DNA of 54,277 nucleotides from Rhizobium sp. CCGE 510 (GTDB lineage: Bacteria > Pseudomonadota > Alphaproteobacteria > Rhizobiales > Rhizobiaceae), in contig NZ_AEYF01000043.1 of the NCBI RefSeq assembly GCF_000292525.1, forward strand, positions 1-54,277, written 5' to 3'. The first letter of the stretch is position 1. The number at the start of each line of letters is the position of its first letter. The position numbers were made by a program, and so were the translations under genes. A model generated the notes under the pieces. The model saw only the letters and a program-made list of their open reading frames with translations, did no database searches and was not told where the DNA came from. Of this stretch, positions 18,207 through 26,376 are shown in pieces.

Positions 18207-20141
18207 TTACCAGCCCCCGCCTCCCCCGCCTCCGCCGCCACCGCCGGACGAACCGCCGCCGGAAAAACCCGAGGACGAGCTCGACGGCGGCGGCGAAGGG
18301 ATCGTCGAGGCGATGGTCGAGGCCATCGACGAGGAGAAGCCGCCGATGCGATCGGAAAAACTGCCGCTGTTGAAATTGCCGGAATACCAGGCGGGCGCAT
18401 AGGCGGCAGCCGCACCGGCCGCGGCTGCCGCAAGCCAGGTCTCGAAGGTGCGAGACCAGGGTTTTTCGACGCCGAGCGCCACGGCATAGGGCAGCAGCGT
18501 CTCGAAATGCCGCGGCGACATTTGCGGGGCGCCGGCTGTGTTCATCCGATCTTTCTCGGCCAGCGTCAGATATTGCCGCAGGCCGTCGATGCCGTCCATC
18601 ATCTTGGCGCCGAGCGGGGTCGGCGCGCTCATGATGAAGAAATAGAGGATGTTCAAAAGCACGATGCCGCCGACGGCAAAGAGCATCGGCGTTTCATGCA
18701 GTTCCACCAGCGACGAGGCGAGCGCCATGACGACGACCGCAAGAATGCTGATGCCGACGAAAACGCCGACTGCCGTGGCGATGATGGCGATGATCTTGCC
18801 GAACAGCGACGTGCCGCGATGCAGCGACCTGACGAGGCCGGCAGCGAACACGGCAACAAAAACAGCGATGCCGGTCGGGATCAGCATCAGCGCGATGGTC
18901 TCCGGCTCCAGCGAACCATAGACGAACAGCAGCAGCAGGGCGGCGGCGCTGAGCGCGATGCCGCCTGCGGTATAACCGAGGTTGGAATTGTAATATTTGC
19001 CGCGGTGCTCCTTCTCGATCGCCGAACGGAAGGCCTGGCCAACGGATTTGACCCGCTCGCCATTGGCCTTGTCGATCGTCAGGGTCGAACCCGCACCGCC
19101 GGCAACCTTCAGCAATTCGATTTCACCGGCCTGGAATTTCTCCTTGCCGGGCGCTTTGCCGGTACCCTGGATGACGATCGAATTCTTCAGGTCTTCGAGC
19201 TTGACATAACCGCGGACGGCAAGATTGAGCGCCGTGGCCGACAGCGCGGTCCAGCCCTCGCCGGAGAAGCCCTTGTTGTCGATGTAGTTGACCAGCGCCG
19301 GCGAGATGCCATCAGGTGCGTCCCAGCGCGGCACGACGACGCCGCGGGCGGGATCGCGGCCGACTTTCATCCAGGACCAGGTGTAATAGGCGAAAACCAG
19401 GATCAGACCGCCGAAGCCGATGAAATAATTGCGGTTATCCTTCAGCCACCATGTGCTTTCCATATCCGCGCTCGGCGGATCGATCGACCCCTTCGGCATG
19501 CGGATGGCGAAGGTCAGGCCCTCATTGGCGGCAAGCGGCGCGGTGGTGGCAACGACCAGGCCGGCGCCGGTCTCTTCGACGCGGGCGTTCTTTCCCGTTC
19601 CGCCCTGAGGGCCGGTAAAGAAGACGGTGTCGGTGGCGGTAACATCCGGCGGCAGCGTCACCGTCGCCGTGGCCGAGCGGATCGGGAAGATCCAGCCGTT
19701 GCCGGTGACGTTCCAGTAGAGTTCGGCATGATCGCCGAAATAGTGGATCTGGCGGTTGGTCTTGTAGGTGAAGACATAGCGGTGGCGGCCCGGCGTCACC
19801 CTCACGTCGGCAGAACCGGCATAGATGCGGATGCCGCCCGAAATCGATTCGGTATGCCAGGGCTCATCCGCGCCGTCGCGCTGCACCGAGACCATATCGA
19901 AATCGACGCTGCGGCGGCGGTCTGCGGCATAGGTGAAATAGAGCGGGAAATCACGGAAGATGCCGTGATTGATCTGGTTGCCCTCGGCATTGACGGTGAT
20001 CGTTTCCGTCACCGTCAATGCGCCGCTCTTTTCGAGTACGATGTCGGAGGCGAAACTGTCGATCACTTCGGCGGCAAAGGCCGCCGGAGCGGTGATCATC
20101 AACAGCAGTGCAAAACAAAATCCGAAAAACCGACGCCCCAT
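18207..20141 (-). CDS. DUF2207 membrane protein with poly-Gly tail
   Basis: The 644-residue protein has a signal peptide (MGRRFFGFCFALLLMITAPAAFA), an extracytoplasmic DUF2207 domain (VLEKSGALTVTETITVN, HGIFRDFPLYFT), a membrane helix (NYFIGFGGLILVFAYYTW), then a cytoplasmic part with a pair of helices near residues 400-440 and another pair near 480-540. The tail is Ser/Gly-rich and ends with eleven glycines and a tryptophan. Such tails are common in this family. DUF2207 proteins are frequently encoded beside lemA, as here, but their function is unknown. AroA intervenes between lemA and this gene, with a 38-nt gap. A paralogue lies at 22200-23933. Confidence 0.88.
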   Translation of the reverse strand: MGRRFFGFCFALLLMITAPAAFAAEVIDSFASDIVLEKSGALTVTETITVNAEGNQINHGIFRDFPLYFTYAADRRRSVDFDMVSVQRDGADEPWHTESISGGIRIYAGSADVRVTPGRHRYVFTYKTNRQIHYFGDHAELYWNVTGNGWIFPIRSATATVTLPPDVTATDTVFFTGPQGGTGKNARVEETGAGLVVATTAPLAANEGLTFAIRMPKGSIDPPSADMESTWWLKDNRNYFIGFGGLILVFAYYTWSWMKVGRDPARGVVVPRWDAPDGISPALVNYIDNKGFSGEGWTALSATALNLAVRGYVKLEDLKNSIVIQGTGKAPGKEKFQAGEIELLKVAGGAGSTLTIDKANGERVKSVGQAFRSAIEKEHRGKYYNSNLGYTAGGIALSAAALLLLFVYGSLEPETIALMLIPTGIAVFVAVFAAGLVRSLHRGTSLFGKIIAIIATAVGVFVGISILAVVVMALASSLVELHETPMLFAVGGIVLLNILYFFIMSAPTPLGAKMMDGIDGLRQYLTLAEKDRMNTAGAPQMSPRHFETLLPYAVALGVEKPWSRTFETWLAAAAAGAAAAYAPAWYSGNFNSGSFSDRIGGFSSSMASTIASTIPSPPPSSSSSGFSGGGSSGGGGGGGGGGGW

Positions 20142-20179
20142 CCCTGTCTCCCCACCGGCAGCTTCGGCTGCGCGTGGCC

Positions 20180-21442
20180 TCAATTTTTGTCCTGATATGT
20201 CACGCCGAGGGCGGCCAGCGTCCGCCAATAGGCGGGGAAGGTCTTGCCGACGCAATCGGGATCGAGAATGGTGATGCCGTCGATCTTCAGCCCGGCAAGC
20301 GCAAAGCTCATGGCGATGCGATGATCGGCGAAGGTATCGATATCCGCCGGCAGCATCTGTCCGGCAAGAGCTGGATCGGAATGGACGATCAGATCGTCAC
20401 CTTCTTCAACCGCAAGTCCTTCATGAATGTTGTTCAGCCCGATCGATAGGGCGCGAATGCGGTCGCATTCCTTGACGCGCAGATTGGCGATGCCGACGAA
20501 GCGAACCGGCGTCTCGTTGAAGGCGGCAAGCACGGCAAGGGTCGGGACGGCATCCTGCATCTGCGAACCATCGATTTCGGCCGGCAGCTGCGGAAAACGG
20601 GCGATCATGTCGTAGGCGCGCGCGTCCGGCTGCGAAAAGGCGTCGGCCGGAATGCCGAGATCGATCGCGCCGCCGGTCAGGACTTCGGCGGCCCAGAGAT
20701 AGGTCGCAGCCGAGGCATCGGGCTCGACGATGAAGTCGGCGGCACGATAGCCGGTCGGCTCGACGCGCCAGGTAACCGGGCTGGTCTTTTCGACCCTGGC
20801 GCCGAAGGCCTTCATCGCCGCCGTGGTCAGATCGATATAACCGAGCGCGCCGATATCCTCACCGACCAATTCGATATCGACCGGCCGGTCGCCGCCGGCC
20901 GCCATCATTAGCAGCGCCGAGACATACTGGCTGGAGAGGCCGCCATCGATGCGGATGCGGTCGGCCTGGAAGCGACCGGTGCCTTTGACGGTGACCGGCG
21001 GGCAGCCGGTATCGGCGCTCGCGTCGATGCCGAGCGTGCGCATCGCCTCGACCAGCGGGCCGATCGGGCGCTTGCGCATATGTTCGTCGCCGTCGACGAT
21101 GACGGTGCCGTCGACCAGGGCGGCCGCTGCCGTCAGGAAGCGTGTCGCCGTGCCGGCATTGCCGAGGAAGAGCGGCGCTTTCGGCGGCATCAGCCTGCCG
21201 CTGCCGGTAACGACGAAGCTGGTATCATCGGGCTCGTCGATCGCGACACCCATGGCGCGCAGCGCATCGGCCATATAGCGCGTATCGTCGCTCTTCAGCG
21301 CACCGGTCAGCCGGCTCGTGCCCTTGGCAAGGCCGGCGAGCAGCAGCGCGCGATTGGTGATCGACTTCGAGCCCGGCGGCATGGCGCGGCCCGAAAGCGG
21401 CTTGTCCGGCGGAATGATCGTGAGTTTGGCTGTGGGTGTCAT
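20180..21442 (-). CDS. aroA: EPSP synthase (3-phosphoshikimate 1-carboxyvinyltransferase), class I-like
   Basis: The enzyme condenses shikimate-3-phosphate with phosphoenolpyruvate in aromatic amino acid synthesis. The 420-residue product retains the class I catalytic set: PGSKSITNRALLLA, LFLGNAGTATRFL (91-103), MRKRPIG, VKECDRIRAL, ADHRIAMSF and CVGKTFPAYW. Rhizobia usually encode a class II AroA elsewhere (PGDKSISHRS-type); if so, this is a second enzyme. At residue 102 Phe replaces the Pro equivalent to E. coli Pro101. The start at 21442 is set by GGAAG 7 nt upstream; the ATG at 21460 lacks a ribosome site. It sits between lemA and the DUF2207 gene. Confidence 0.92.
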   Translation of the reverse strand: MTPTAKLTIIPPDKPLSGRAMPPGSKSITNRALLLAGLAKGTSRLTGALKSDDTRYMADALRAMGVAIDEPDDTSFVVTGSGRLMPPKAPLFLGNAGTATRFLTAAAALVDGTVIVDGDEHMRKRPIGPLVEAMRTLGIDASADTGCPPVTVKGTGRFQADRIRIDGGLSSQYVSALLMMAAGGDRPVDIELVGEDIGALGYIDLTTAAMKAFGARVEKTSPVTWRVEPTGYRAADFIVEPDASAATYLWAAEVLTGGAIDLGIPADAFSQPDARAYDMIARFPQLPAEIDGSQMQDAVPTLAVLAAFNETPVRFVGIANLRVKECDRIRALSIGLNNIHEGLAVEEGDDLIVHSDPALAGQMLPADIDTFADHRIAMSFALAGLKIDGITILDPDCVGKTFPAYWRTLAALGVTYQDKN

Positions 21443-21533
21443 ACTAAGTCTTCCGTCCATGGGGCGACCACTGCCGGCCGCAAATCTGCCCTTGCTCTTA
21501 ATCGCTTTCCTGCAAAGGCAAAATGCCGGATCG

Positions 21534-22085
21534 TCAGAATTTCACGCTGGGGACGGCGCGATCGGCCTCATTGGTGATTTCGAAATATTCCCGCTTGGCA
21601 AAACCGAACTGGCCGGCGACGAGATTGGAGGGGAAGCTTTCGACCTTGACGTTCAGGTCGCGGGCAGCACCATTGTAATAGCGCCGGGCCATCTGCAACT
21701 CGCCTTCCATGGCTTCCAGCGAGGCCTGCAGCTCGGCAAAATTCTGGTTGGCCTTGAGATCAGGATAGGCTTCGGCAAGCGCGATGACCCGGCCGAGCGC
21801 CTGGCCGAGCAGCCCTTCCGCCTGCGCCCTGCCGGCGACATCGCCTGATGGCACGGCCTGCGCCTTGTTGCGAAGCGAAACCACCTCTTCGAGCGTGGTC
21901 TTTTCATGGGCGGCATAACCCTTGACCGTCTCGATCAGGTTCGGGATCAGATCGGCGCGGCGCTTGAGCTGCACGTCGATGCCCGACCAGGCTTCCTCAG
22001 CCATCTGCCGGGAGCGCACCAGGCCGTTGTAGATGAAGACGACGTAAAGCGCGATGACGACGATAACAGCGAGTATCACGTACAT
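21534..22085 (-). CDS. lemA: LemA family protein
   Basis: The 183-residue protein has one N-terminal membrane helix (VILAVIVVIALYVVFIYNGLV) and then a helical LemA domain with RSRQMAEEAWSGIDVQLKRR, ADLIPNLIETVKGYAAHE and the C-terminal FPSNLVAGQFGFAKREYFE. The topology, short N-terminus outside and helical domain inside, is typical. LemA function is poorly defined; it is often found with DUF2207 or TPM-domain proteins. Two DUF2207 proteins are encoded around it, one directly upstream and one after aroA. GGAG precedes the ATG by about 9 nt. Confidence 0.93.
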   Translation of the reverse strand: MYVILAVIVVIALYVVFIYNGLVRSRQMAEEAWSGIDVQLKRRADLIPNLIETVKGYAAHEKTTLEEVVSLRNKAQAVPSGDVAGRAQAEGLLGQALGRVIALAEAYPDLKANQNFAELQASLEAMEGELQMARRYYNGAARDLNVKVESFPSNLVAGQFGFAKREYFEITNEADRAVPSVKF

Positions 22086-22199
22086 GCAGATGAGCTCCCC
22101 CGATTTGATGATCGCACGTTAGTGATTCGGTACGCCAAAGTCATCTTGGCGAAACAATTCTTCGCAGGTTCGACGAGACTTTAATGAATACCCTTGTGT

Positions 22200-23933
22200 T
22201 TAAGGGGTTATCAGCCAATCCGGAGCATAGGCATCCATCTTCTGGCTCTCTCGCCAGAGATTGAAGCGCTCGGTCCAGCGTTGCTCGACGTCAAGGGCGA
22301 CGGCGAAGGGCAGATAGTGTTCGTAGCATTCCACCGACATTGCCGGGCCGCCGATCTCACCGCGGAAATAACGGTTCAAACTCAGGACATTTTCGCGGAT
22401 CTGGCGCTGCTTCGACGTTGGCACACGCAACATTCTCCCGACCACGATGATGCCGGCGATATTCAGCAAGATCGCCACCAAATATGGCTGCTGCTCGCTG
22501 ATCACCTCAGTCGTGCCAATGTAATAGAGCGATGCAATCATCACCAATGGAAGGCCGACATATGCACCGATCACTCCTCTGAAGTCCGGAGGTCCTGAAA
22601 TCCGCTCAGGGTGCAGCAATGCTGTGACGACACCCAGAGATATCAGCAATACGCCGCAGACGGCGGCCGAAAAAATCAAGAGGCCCGCGAAATAGGCGAT
22701 AGCGATGCCAAGAGCAAAAACGGAGAAAATGATTCGCAAAATCCACCGATCTCTGCCTCTGATCTTGTGATATTCTGCAGCAGCTGTCTTATGCAGTTCA
22801 CCTTCGAGGCCATACCAAGCGTATAGAACCGTGTACCGATCACCGGCAGGCCGTTCTTTTTCTATTTGCTCAAATACCAGGCGTGTTGCATCGGGAAGGC
22901 TGTACCATCTGGCGCCGGTCACCTTGCGTTTCGCGCGCGCTTGCTTGCCAGACAAATCCGAGGCCTCGGCATCCTCGCCAAGGCTGGAAATGCGAAACTT
23001 TCGCTTTACGGCGAGATGGCAGACCGATGCCATAAAGGCTGCTTTCGCCGCGCCTGCCTTCCAGTTCCAAAACAGATAGGCTGCCAGAGCCGGTGACATG
23101 CTCTCCGTCATCTTGCTGTCGACAGCGGTCGCAGTTCCACCCGATTGCCATAAGGCCGCCGATCGCTTGGATACGAAAATACAGGCGATCAGCGGCCCAA
23201 GTATGCTTAGAAAAGCGAGAAAATGATCAGCGAGCCACCAGAGAACCAGCTTGTCGGTCGTAGCGTCTAGAAAGGTCCCGCCGGGATAGTCGATCTCGAT
23301 GTCCGGCAGGATCCGATCTCCCTTACCTGCCGCGATAGATACAGTGATCTCGTTCAGTGTGTCCTGCATGATCTCGTAGGGAGGCGGGTCAAGCTGCGAG
23401 AGGCGCAGTTTTCCACCTGGCGGGATCATGACAGTTACTGTCTTTTTCGCAGTCTGATCATGAATGCGACCCATGTAGGCTGGCAGGAAAAGAACCTGGC
23501 GATCACCTTCCTGACGGACCAGGCGCCCCAGCCGATAGGCGACGTCTATCTTGCGAGCGCCCACGGGGAGGTCCGCACGGCAATTCTTGCAGTGCATTTC
23601 TCCGACATAGATAGAATAGCCCGGTACATTATTTTCCTTGAAGTAATGTTCGTCAAGGCCGTCACGCCGGACCGAAAACAGACTGAAATCCCGCCAGTGA
23701 ACACCGCCTGACGCATCCTTGAAACGTTGAGGGATATCAACGTAAACGCCGCCGTAGTTTTCCGCCCTCTTGACCAGGATATCGAAACTTTCCGACACAA
23801 GGGCAGTGCCGTCGGTAGAGACGTCGATCGTGGTTCTCGCCGACTGGACGGCGAACTCCTTGTCGAAATCGCTGCACGAGGTCAGCAGGATGAGAATTGC
23901 GCATGACATCAGCCATGACAACAAACGCGGCAC
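22200..23933 (-). CDS. DUF2207 paralogue, probable lipoprotein
   Basis: The protein has a lipoprotein-like signal (RLLSWLMSCAILILLTSC, lipobox LTSC), an extracytoplasmic DUF2207-like domain (TIDVSTDGTALVSESFDIL, YGGVYVDIPQRF) with a CKNC pair, then membrane helices (AFLSILGPLIACIFVS, later two further pairs) and the family's soluble part ending YEHYLPFAVALDVEQRW. It lacks the poly-Gly tail of the paralogue at 18207-20141. The start is uncertain: GTG at 23933 gives a proper signal n-region, ATG at 23909 is an alternative, and no clear ribosome site marks either. Two sampled 60-base lines here are 48% and 53% GC against 70% in an aroA line, suggesting transfer. Confidence 0.75.
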   Translation of the reverse strand: MPRLLSWLMSCAILILLTSCSDFDKEFAVQSARTTIDVSTDGTALVSESFDILVKRAENYGGVYVDIPQRFKDASGGVHWRDFSLFSVRRDGLDEHYFKENNVPGYSIYVGEMHCKNCRADLPVGARKIDVAYRLGRLVRQEGDRQVLFLPAYMGRIHDQTAKKTVTVMIPPGGKLRLSQLDPPPYEIMQDTLNEITVSIAAGKGDRILPDIEIDYPGGTFLDATTDKLVLWWLADHFLAFLSILGPLIACIFVSKRSAALWQSGGTATAVDSKMTESMSPALAAYLFWNWKAGAAKAAFMASVCHLAVKRKFRISSLGEDAEASDLSGKQARAKRKVTGARWYSLPDATRLVFEQIEKERPAGDRYTVLYAWYGLEGELHKTAAAEYHKIRGRDRWILRIIFSVFALGIAIAYFAGLLIFSAAVCGVLLISLGVVTALLHPERISGPPDFRGVIGAYVGLPLVMIASLYYIGTTEVISEQQPYLVAILLNIAGIIVVGRMLRVPTSKQRQIRENVLSLNRYFRGEIGGPAMSVECYEHYLPFAVALDVEQRWTERFNLWRESQKMDAYAPDWLITP

Positions 23934-24095
23934 GTTGGCTGCGCAGTTTTCAAATGCGATTTTGAAATAAAGAATACCGCTCTTCAAAAGACAGACCGAA
24001 TCTATACCTGATCGAAACACCGACAAGATAGTGGTCGAGCGGTCCGCGCAAAAGAAGCGCAGTCGCGGAAGCAGTGATTTTTTTCGAGGCGGCTT

Positions 24096-24167
24096 TTACG
24101 TCGACTCTTTCGAAAGGTTGACGCCGCCGGCGTCGGTCACCGGGAAGGCTCCGCCGCAGGCTTTGGC
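24096..24167 (-). pseudogene. Duplicated remnant of the glyQ 3' end
   Basis: Read on the minus strand, 23 codons encode AKACGGAFPVTDAGGVNLSK plus three residues and a TAA. The true glyQ ends with AKACGEAFLLTDAGGVNLAK plus three residues and TGA. By hand count 54 of the first 63 bases match, with most mismatches silent or conservative. The remnant begins abruptly and has no start codon. It lies 65 bp beyond the kinase gene, so glyQ ends bracket that kinase. Confidence 0.85.
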
Positions 24168-24232
24168 CCATCGCGAATCCCCTGCAATGAAGTAAATGTT
24201 TGTGCGAGACTACGCAGGATTCCGGGCTGTCA

Positions 24233-24784
24233 TCAAACGCCGATATGCGCGAGAATTCGAGACGCCGTCCGCTCCGGCGAAAGGTCCGTCGTATCAATTT
24301 CGACTGTGTGTTCAGCCAGTCCGCGCAAGAGTTTATAGTTTGCCCGGAGCTGTTGCAGCCTCGCCGTATCCGTCAGCTTGAGCGCCTCGGATCGGCCGGG
24401 AGAGATGAGGCGCTTGGCATTCTCTTCCGGCGCGCAATCGAGGAGAACTGCGACCAGATCCGAGCCTCTGGCGGCAGCCAGATCGAGATACCAGGAGAAC
24501 ATCGCACTATCATGCTCGTCATCCGCAAGAGCATCGGTAAAGACGAAGCTTTCAGCCGGATCGGCGCGCACGGCATGGTCGAAGACCACTCGCCGAATCT
24601 GCTCGCGCAGTGATGCATGCAGAGGGTTGCCGCGGGCGAAAAGAGCCTCGGCCGGATTGAGCAGCGTGTGATTGTCGATGAGCCGCGCGCCGAGCCGTTT
24701 CGCCAGCAAACGGCCGACGGTCAGCTTCCCAGTGCCCGGCCAGCCGTTGATATGGATGATACGGCCGACAGGGTTTTGCGTCAC
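24233..24784 (-). CDS. P-loop small-molecule kinase-like ATPase
   Basis: The 183-residue protein begins near VGRIIHINGWPGTGKLTVGR, a Walker A motif (GWPGTGKLT) at about residues 12-20, and continues with LIDNHTLLNP, FVFTDALADDEHD and the lid-like PEENAKRLISPGRSEALKLTD. The fold resembles AAA_33/shikimate kinase or chloramphenicol phosphotransferase-type kinases; the substrate is unknown. Translation probably starts at the GTG at 24784, which overlaps the glyQ stop (GTGA), with AGAGG upstream, so it should be translationally coupled to glyQ. A diverged copy of the glyQ end follows it, which suggests the gene arrived by insertion. Confidence 0.82.
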   Translation of the reverse strand: MTQNPVGRIIHINGWPGTGKLTVGRLLAKRLGARLIDNHTLLNPAEALFARGNPLHASLREQIRRVVFDHAVRADPAESFVFTDALADDEHDSAMFSWYLDLAAARGSDLVAVLLDCAPEENAKRLISPGRSEALKLTDTARLQQLRANYKLLRGLAEHTVEIDTTDLSPERTASRILAHIGV

Positions 24785-25737
24785 GCCGCCTCTTTGGCCA
24801 GGTTTACGCCGCCGGCGTCGGTCAAAAGGAAGGCTTCGCCGCAGGCCTTGGCGAGCGTGCGTACCCGCAGGATATAACTCTGGCGCTCGGTGACCGAGAT
24901 GACGCCGCGGGCGTCGAGCAGGTTGAAGACGTGGCTGGCCTTGATGCACTGGTCATAGGCCGGGAAGACGCATTTGTGCAGGCGCTGGTTGGCGTTGTCG
25001 GCAGGTGCGCCGGCATCGAGCAGCGCCCGGCATTCCTTTTCGGCATCGACGAAGTGGCGATGCAGCATCTCGGTATTGGCGAATTCGAAATTGTGACGCG
25101 AATATTCCTGCTCGGCCTGCAGGAAGACGTCGCCGTAGCTGATCTTCTCGTCGCCCTCGCGGCCGTTGAAGTTCAGATCGTAGACATTGTCGACGCCCTG
25201 GACATACATGGCAAGGCGTTCGAGACCATAGGTCAGTTCGCCAGCGACCGGCGAGCATTCGATGCCGCAGACCTGCTGGAAATAGGTGAATTGCGACACT
25301 TCCATGCCGTCGCACCAGCATTCCCAGCCGAGGCCCCAGGCGCCGAGCGTCGGGCTTTCCCAGTCGTCCTCGACGAAACGGATATCGTGCAGCAGCGGAT
25401 CGAGACCGATCGCCGACAGCGAACCGAGATAGAGCTCCTGCAAGTTCGGCGGGTTCGGCTTCAGGATGACCTGATACTGGTAATAATGCTGCAGCCTGTT
25501 CGGGTTCTCACCATAGCGGCCGTCGGATGGGCGCCGCGACGGCTGAACGTAGGCTGCCTTCCACGGCTTGGGGCCGAGGGCGCGCAGCGTGGTGGCCGGA
25601 TGGAAGGTGCCGGCTCCGACCTCCATGTCGTAGGGCTGCAGCACCGCGCAACCCTTGTCCGCCCAATAGTTATGCAGGGTCAGGATCAGCGCCTGGAAGG
25701 AGCGCTTCGGGTTCATATGGTCTGGCATAGCTGACAT
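24781..25737 (-). CDS. glyQ: Glycine--tRNA ligase alpha subunit
   Basis: GlyQ carries the class II catalytic core that activates glycine. The 318-residue protein has the highly conserved segments FQALILTLHNYWADKGC, QPYDMEVGAGTFHPAT, YVQPSRRPSDGRYGENPNRL, HDIRFVEDDWESPTLGAWG and GLERLAMYVQ. Length is normal. Three ATGs lie close together (25737, 25728, 25716) and none has a strong ribosome site, so the start could be up to 7 residues later. The P-loop kinase gene overlaps its stop codon. Its partner glyS is on the other strand at 11493-13607. Confidence 0.96.
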   Translation of the reverse strand: MSAMPDHMNPKRSFQALILTLHNYWADKGCAVLQPYDMEVGAGTFHPATTLRALGPKPWKAAYVQPSRRPSDGRYGENPNRLQHYYQYQVILKPNPPNLQELYLGSLSAIGLDPLLHDIRFVEDDWESPTLGAWGLGWECWCDGMEVSQFTYFQQVCGIECSPVAGELTYGLERLAMYVQGVDNVYDLNFNGREGDEKISYGDVFLQAEQEYSRHNFEFANTEMLHRHFVDAEKECRALLDAGAPADNANQRLHKCVFPAYDQCIKASHVFNLLDARGVISVTERQSYILRVRTLAKACGEAFLLTDAGGVNLAKEAA

Positions 25738-25894
25738 GAAACGGCACCGATTGCTTAGGGATTATCGGCGCGACAGGTGCCATGCAGGGCGGCAGGGGTC
25801 AAGAGTTTTGCGCGGGTGGCTGGTCGCCCAGGCCGAGATGGGAGAGGAATTCCGCCGCCATAGCCATTCTGCATTTCGCTGAGCGGCGCCACGA

Positions 25895-26086
25895 TTCCCT
25901 TCTCCCCAGCGGGGAGAAGATGCCGGCAGGCAGATGAGGGGGTGAGCGGCAAAGCCGCGAATGCACTGAGCGCAAGCGAAGGGCAATCAATGGCGTGCCG
26001 TGCAGCCCCCTCATCCGCCCTACGGGCACCACCCTGGGCGAGCCACGGGTCTCGTCCGTCCTTCGGACCCCGAGGGGAGAAGAGGA
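25895..26086. repeat. Inverted repeat of the CCCTCATCCG/CTTCTCCCC family
   Basis: CTTCTCCCCAGCGGGGAGAAG with GGCAGGCAGATGAGGGGG on the left, and CCCCCTCATCCGCCC with CCCCGAGGGGAGAAG on the right, show the same blocks as at 6515-6694 but in a different order. It lies in the 429-bp gap upstream of glyQ. I see no gene there. Confidence 0.8.
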
Positions 26087-26166
26087 ATCGAAATGTTGCG
26101 GCTTGCCCTTCTCCCGCCGATACGCAGCACAGTGACGGCAGACGCAAGGAGCATTGCAAGTGCAGT

Positions 26167-26358
26167 CTATTCTTCCTCGCGCTTCAGCCGGTATTCCCCC
26201 GTCGCCGGGTCCTTGACCAGCGTGCCGATCGCGCCGGTCTGGCGCTCCTTTTCAGCCCGGCGCGACTTTTCGGCGAGCTTGCGGGCATCGGAGACGAAGC
26301 GGCGATAGAGCCACCAGGCTGAGAAGACTAGGATCAGAATGGTAATAAGCTGCGGCAT
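26167..26358 (-). CDS. Small single-pass membrane protein
   Basis: A 63-residue product with one N-terminal membrane helix (LITILILVFSAWWLYRRF) followed by a charged tail (DARKLAEKSRRAEKERQ) and LVKDPATGEYRLKREEE. I recognise the pattern from small conserved rhizobial proteins of unknown function. It starts 18 nt after the S49 peptidase stop and is likely in the same transcript, so a role linked to that peptidase or membrane quality control is possible but not shown. Confidence 0.75.
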   Translation of the reverse strand: MPQLITILILVFSAWWLYRRFVSDARKLAEKSRRAEKERQTGAIGTLVKDPATGEYRLKREEE

Positions 26359-26376
26359 GCCCCTCTCTTGCCCCCC

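Noticed and set aside
24233..24949. Longer version of the kinase starting inside glyQ.
   Set aside because: The extra 55 residues are Arg/Pro-rich out-of-frame translation of glyQ; the GTG overlapping the glyQ stop gives a normal kinase N-terminus.
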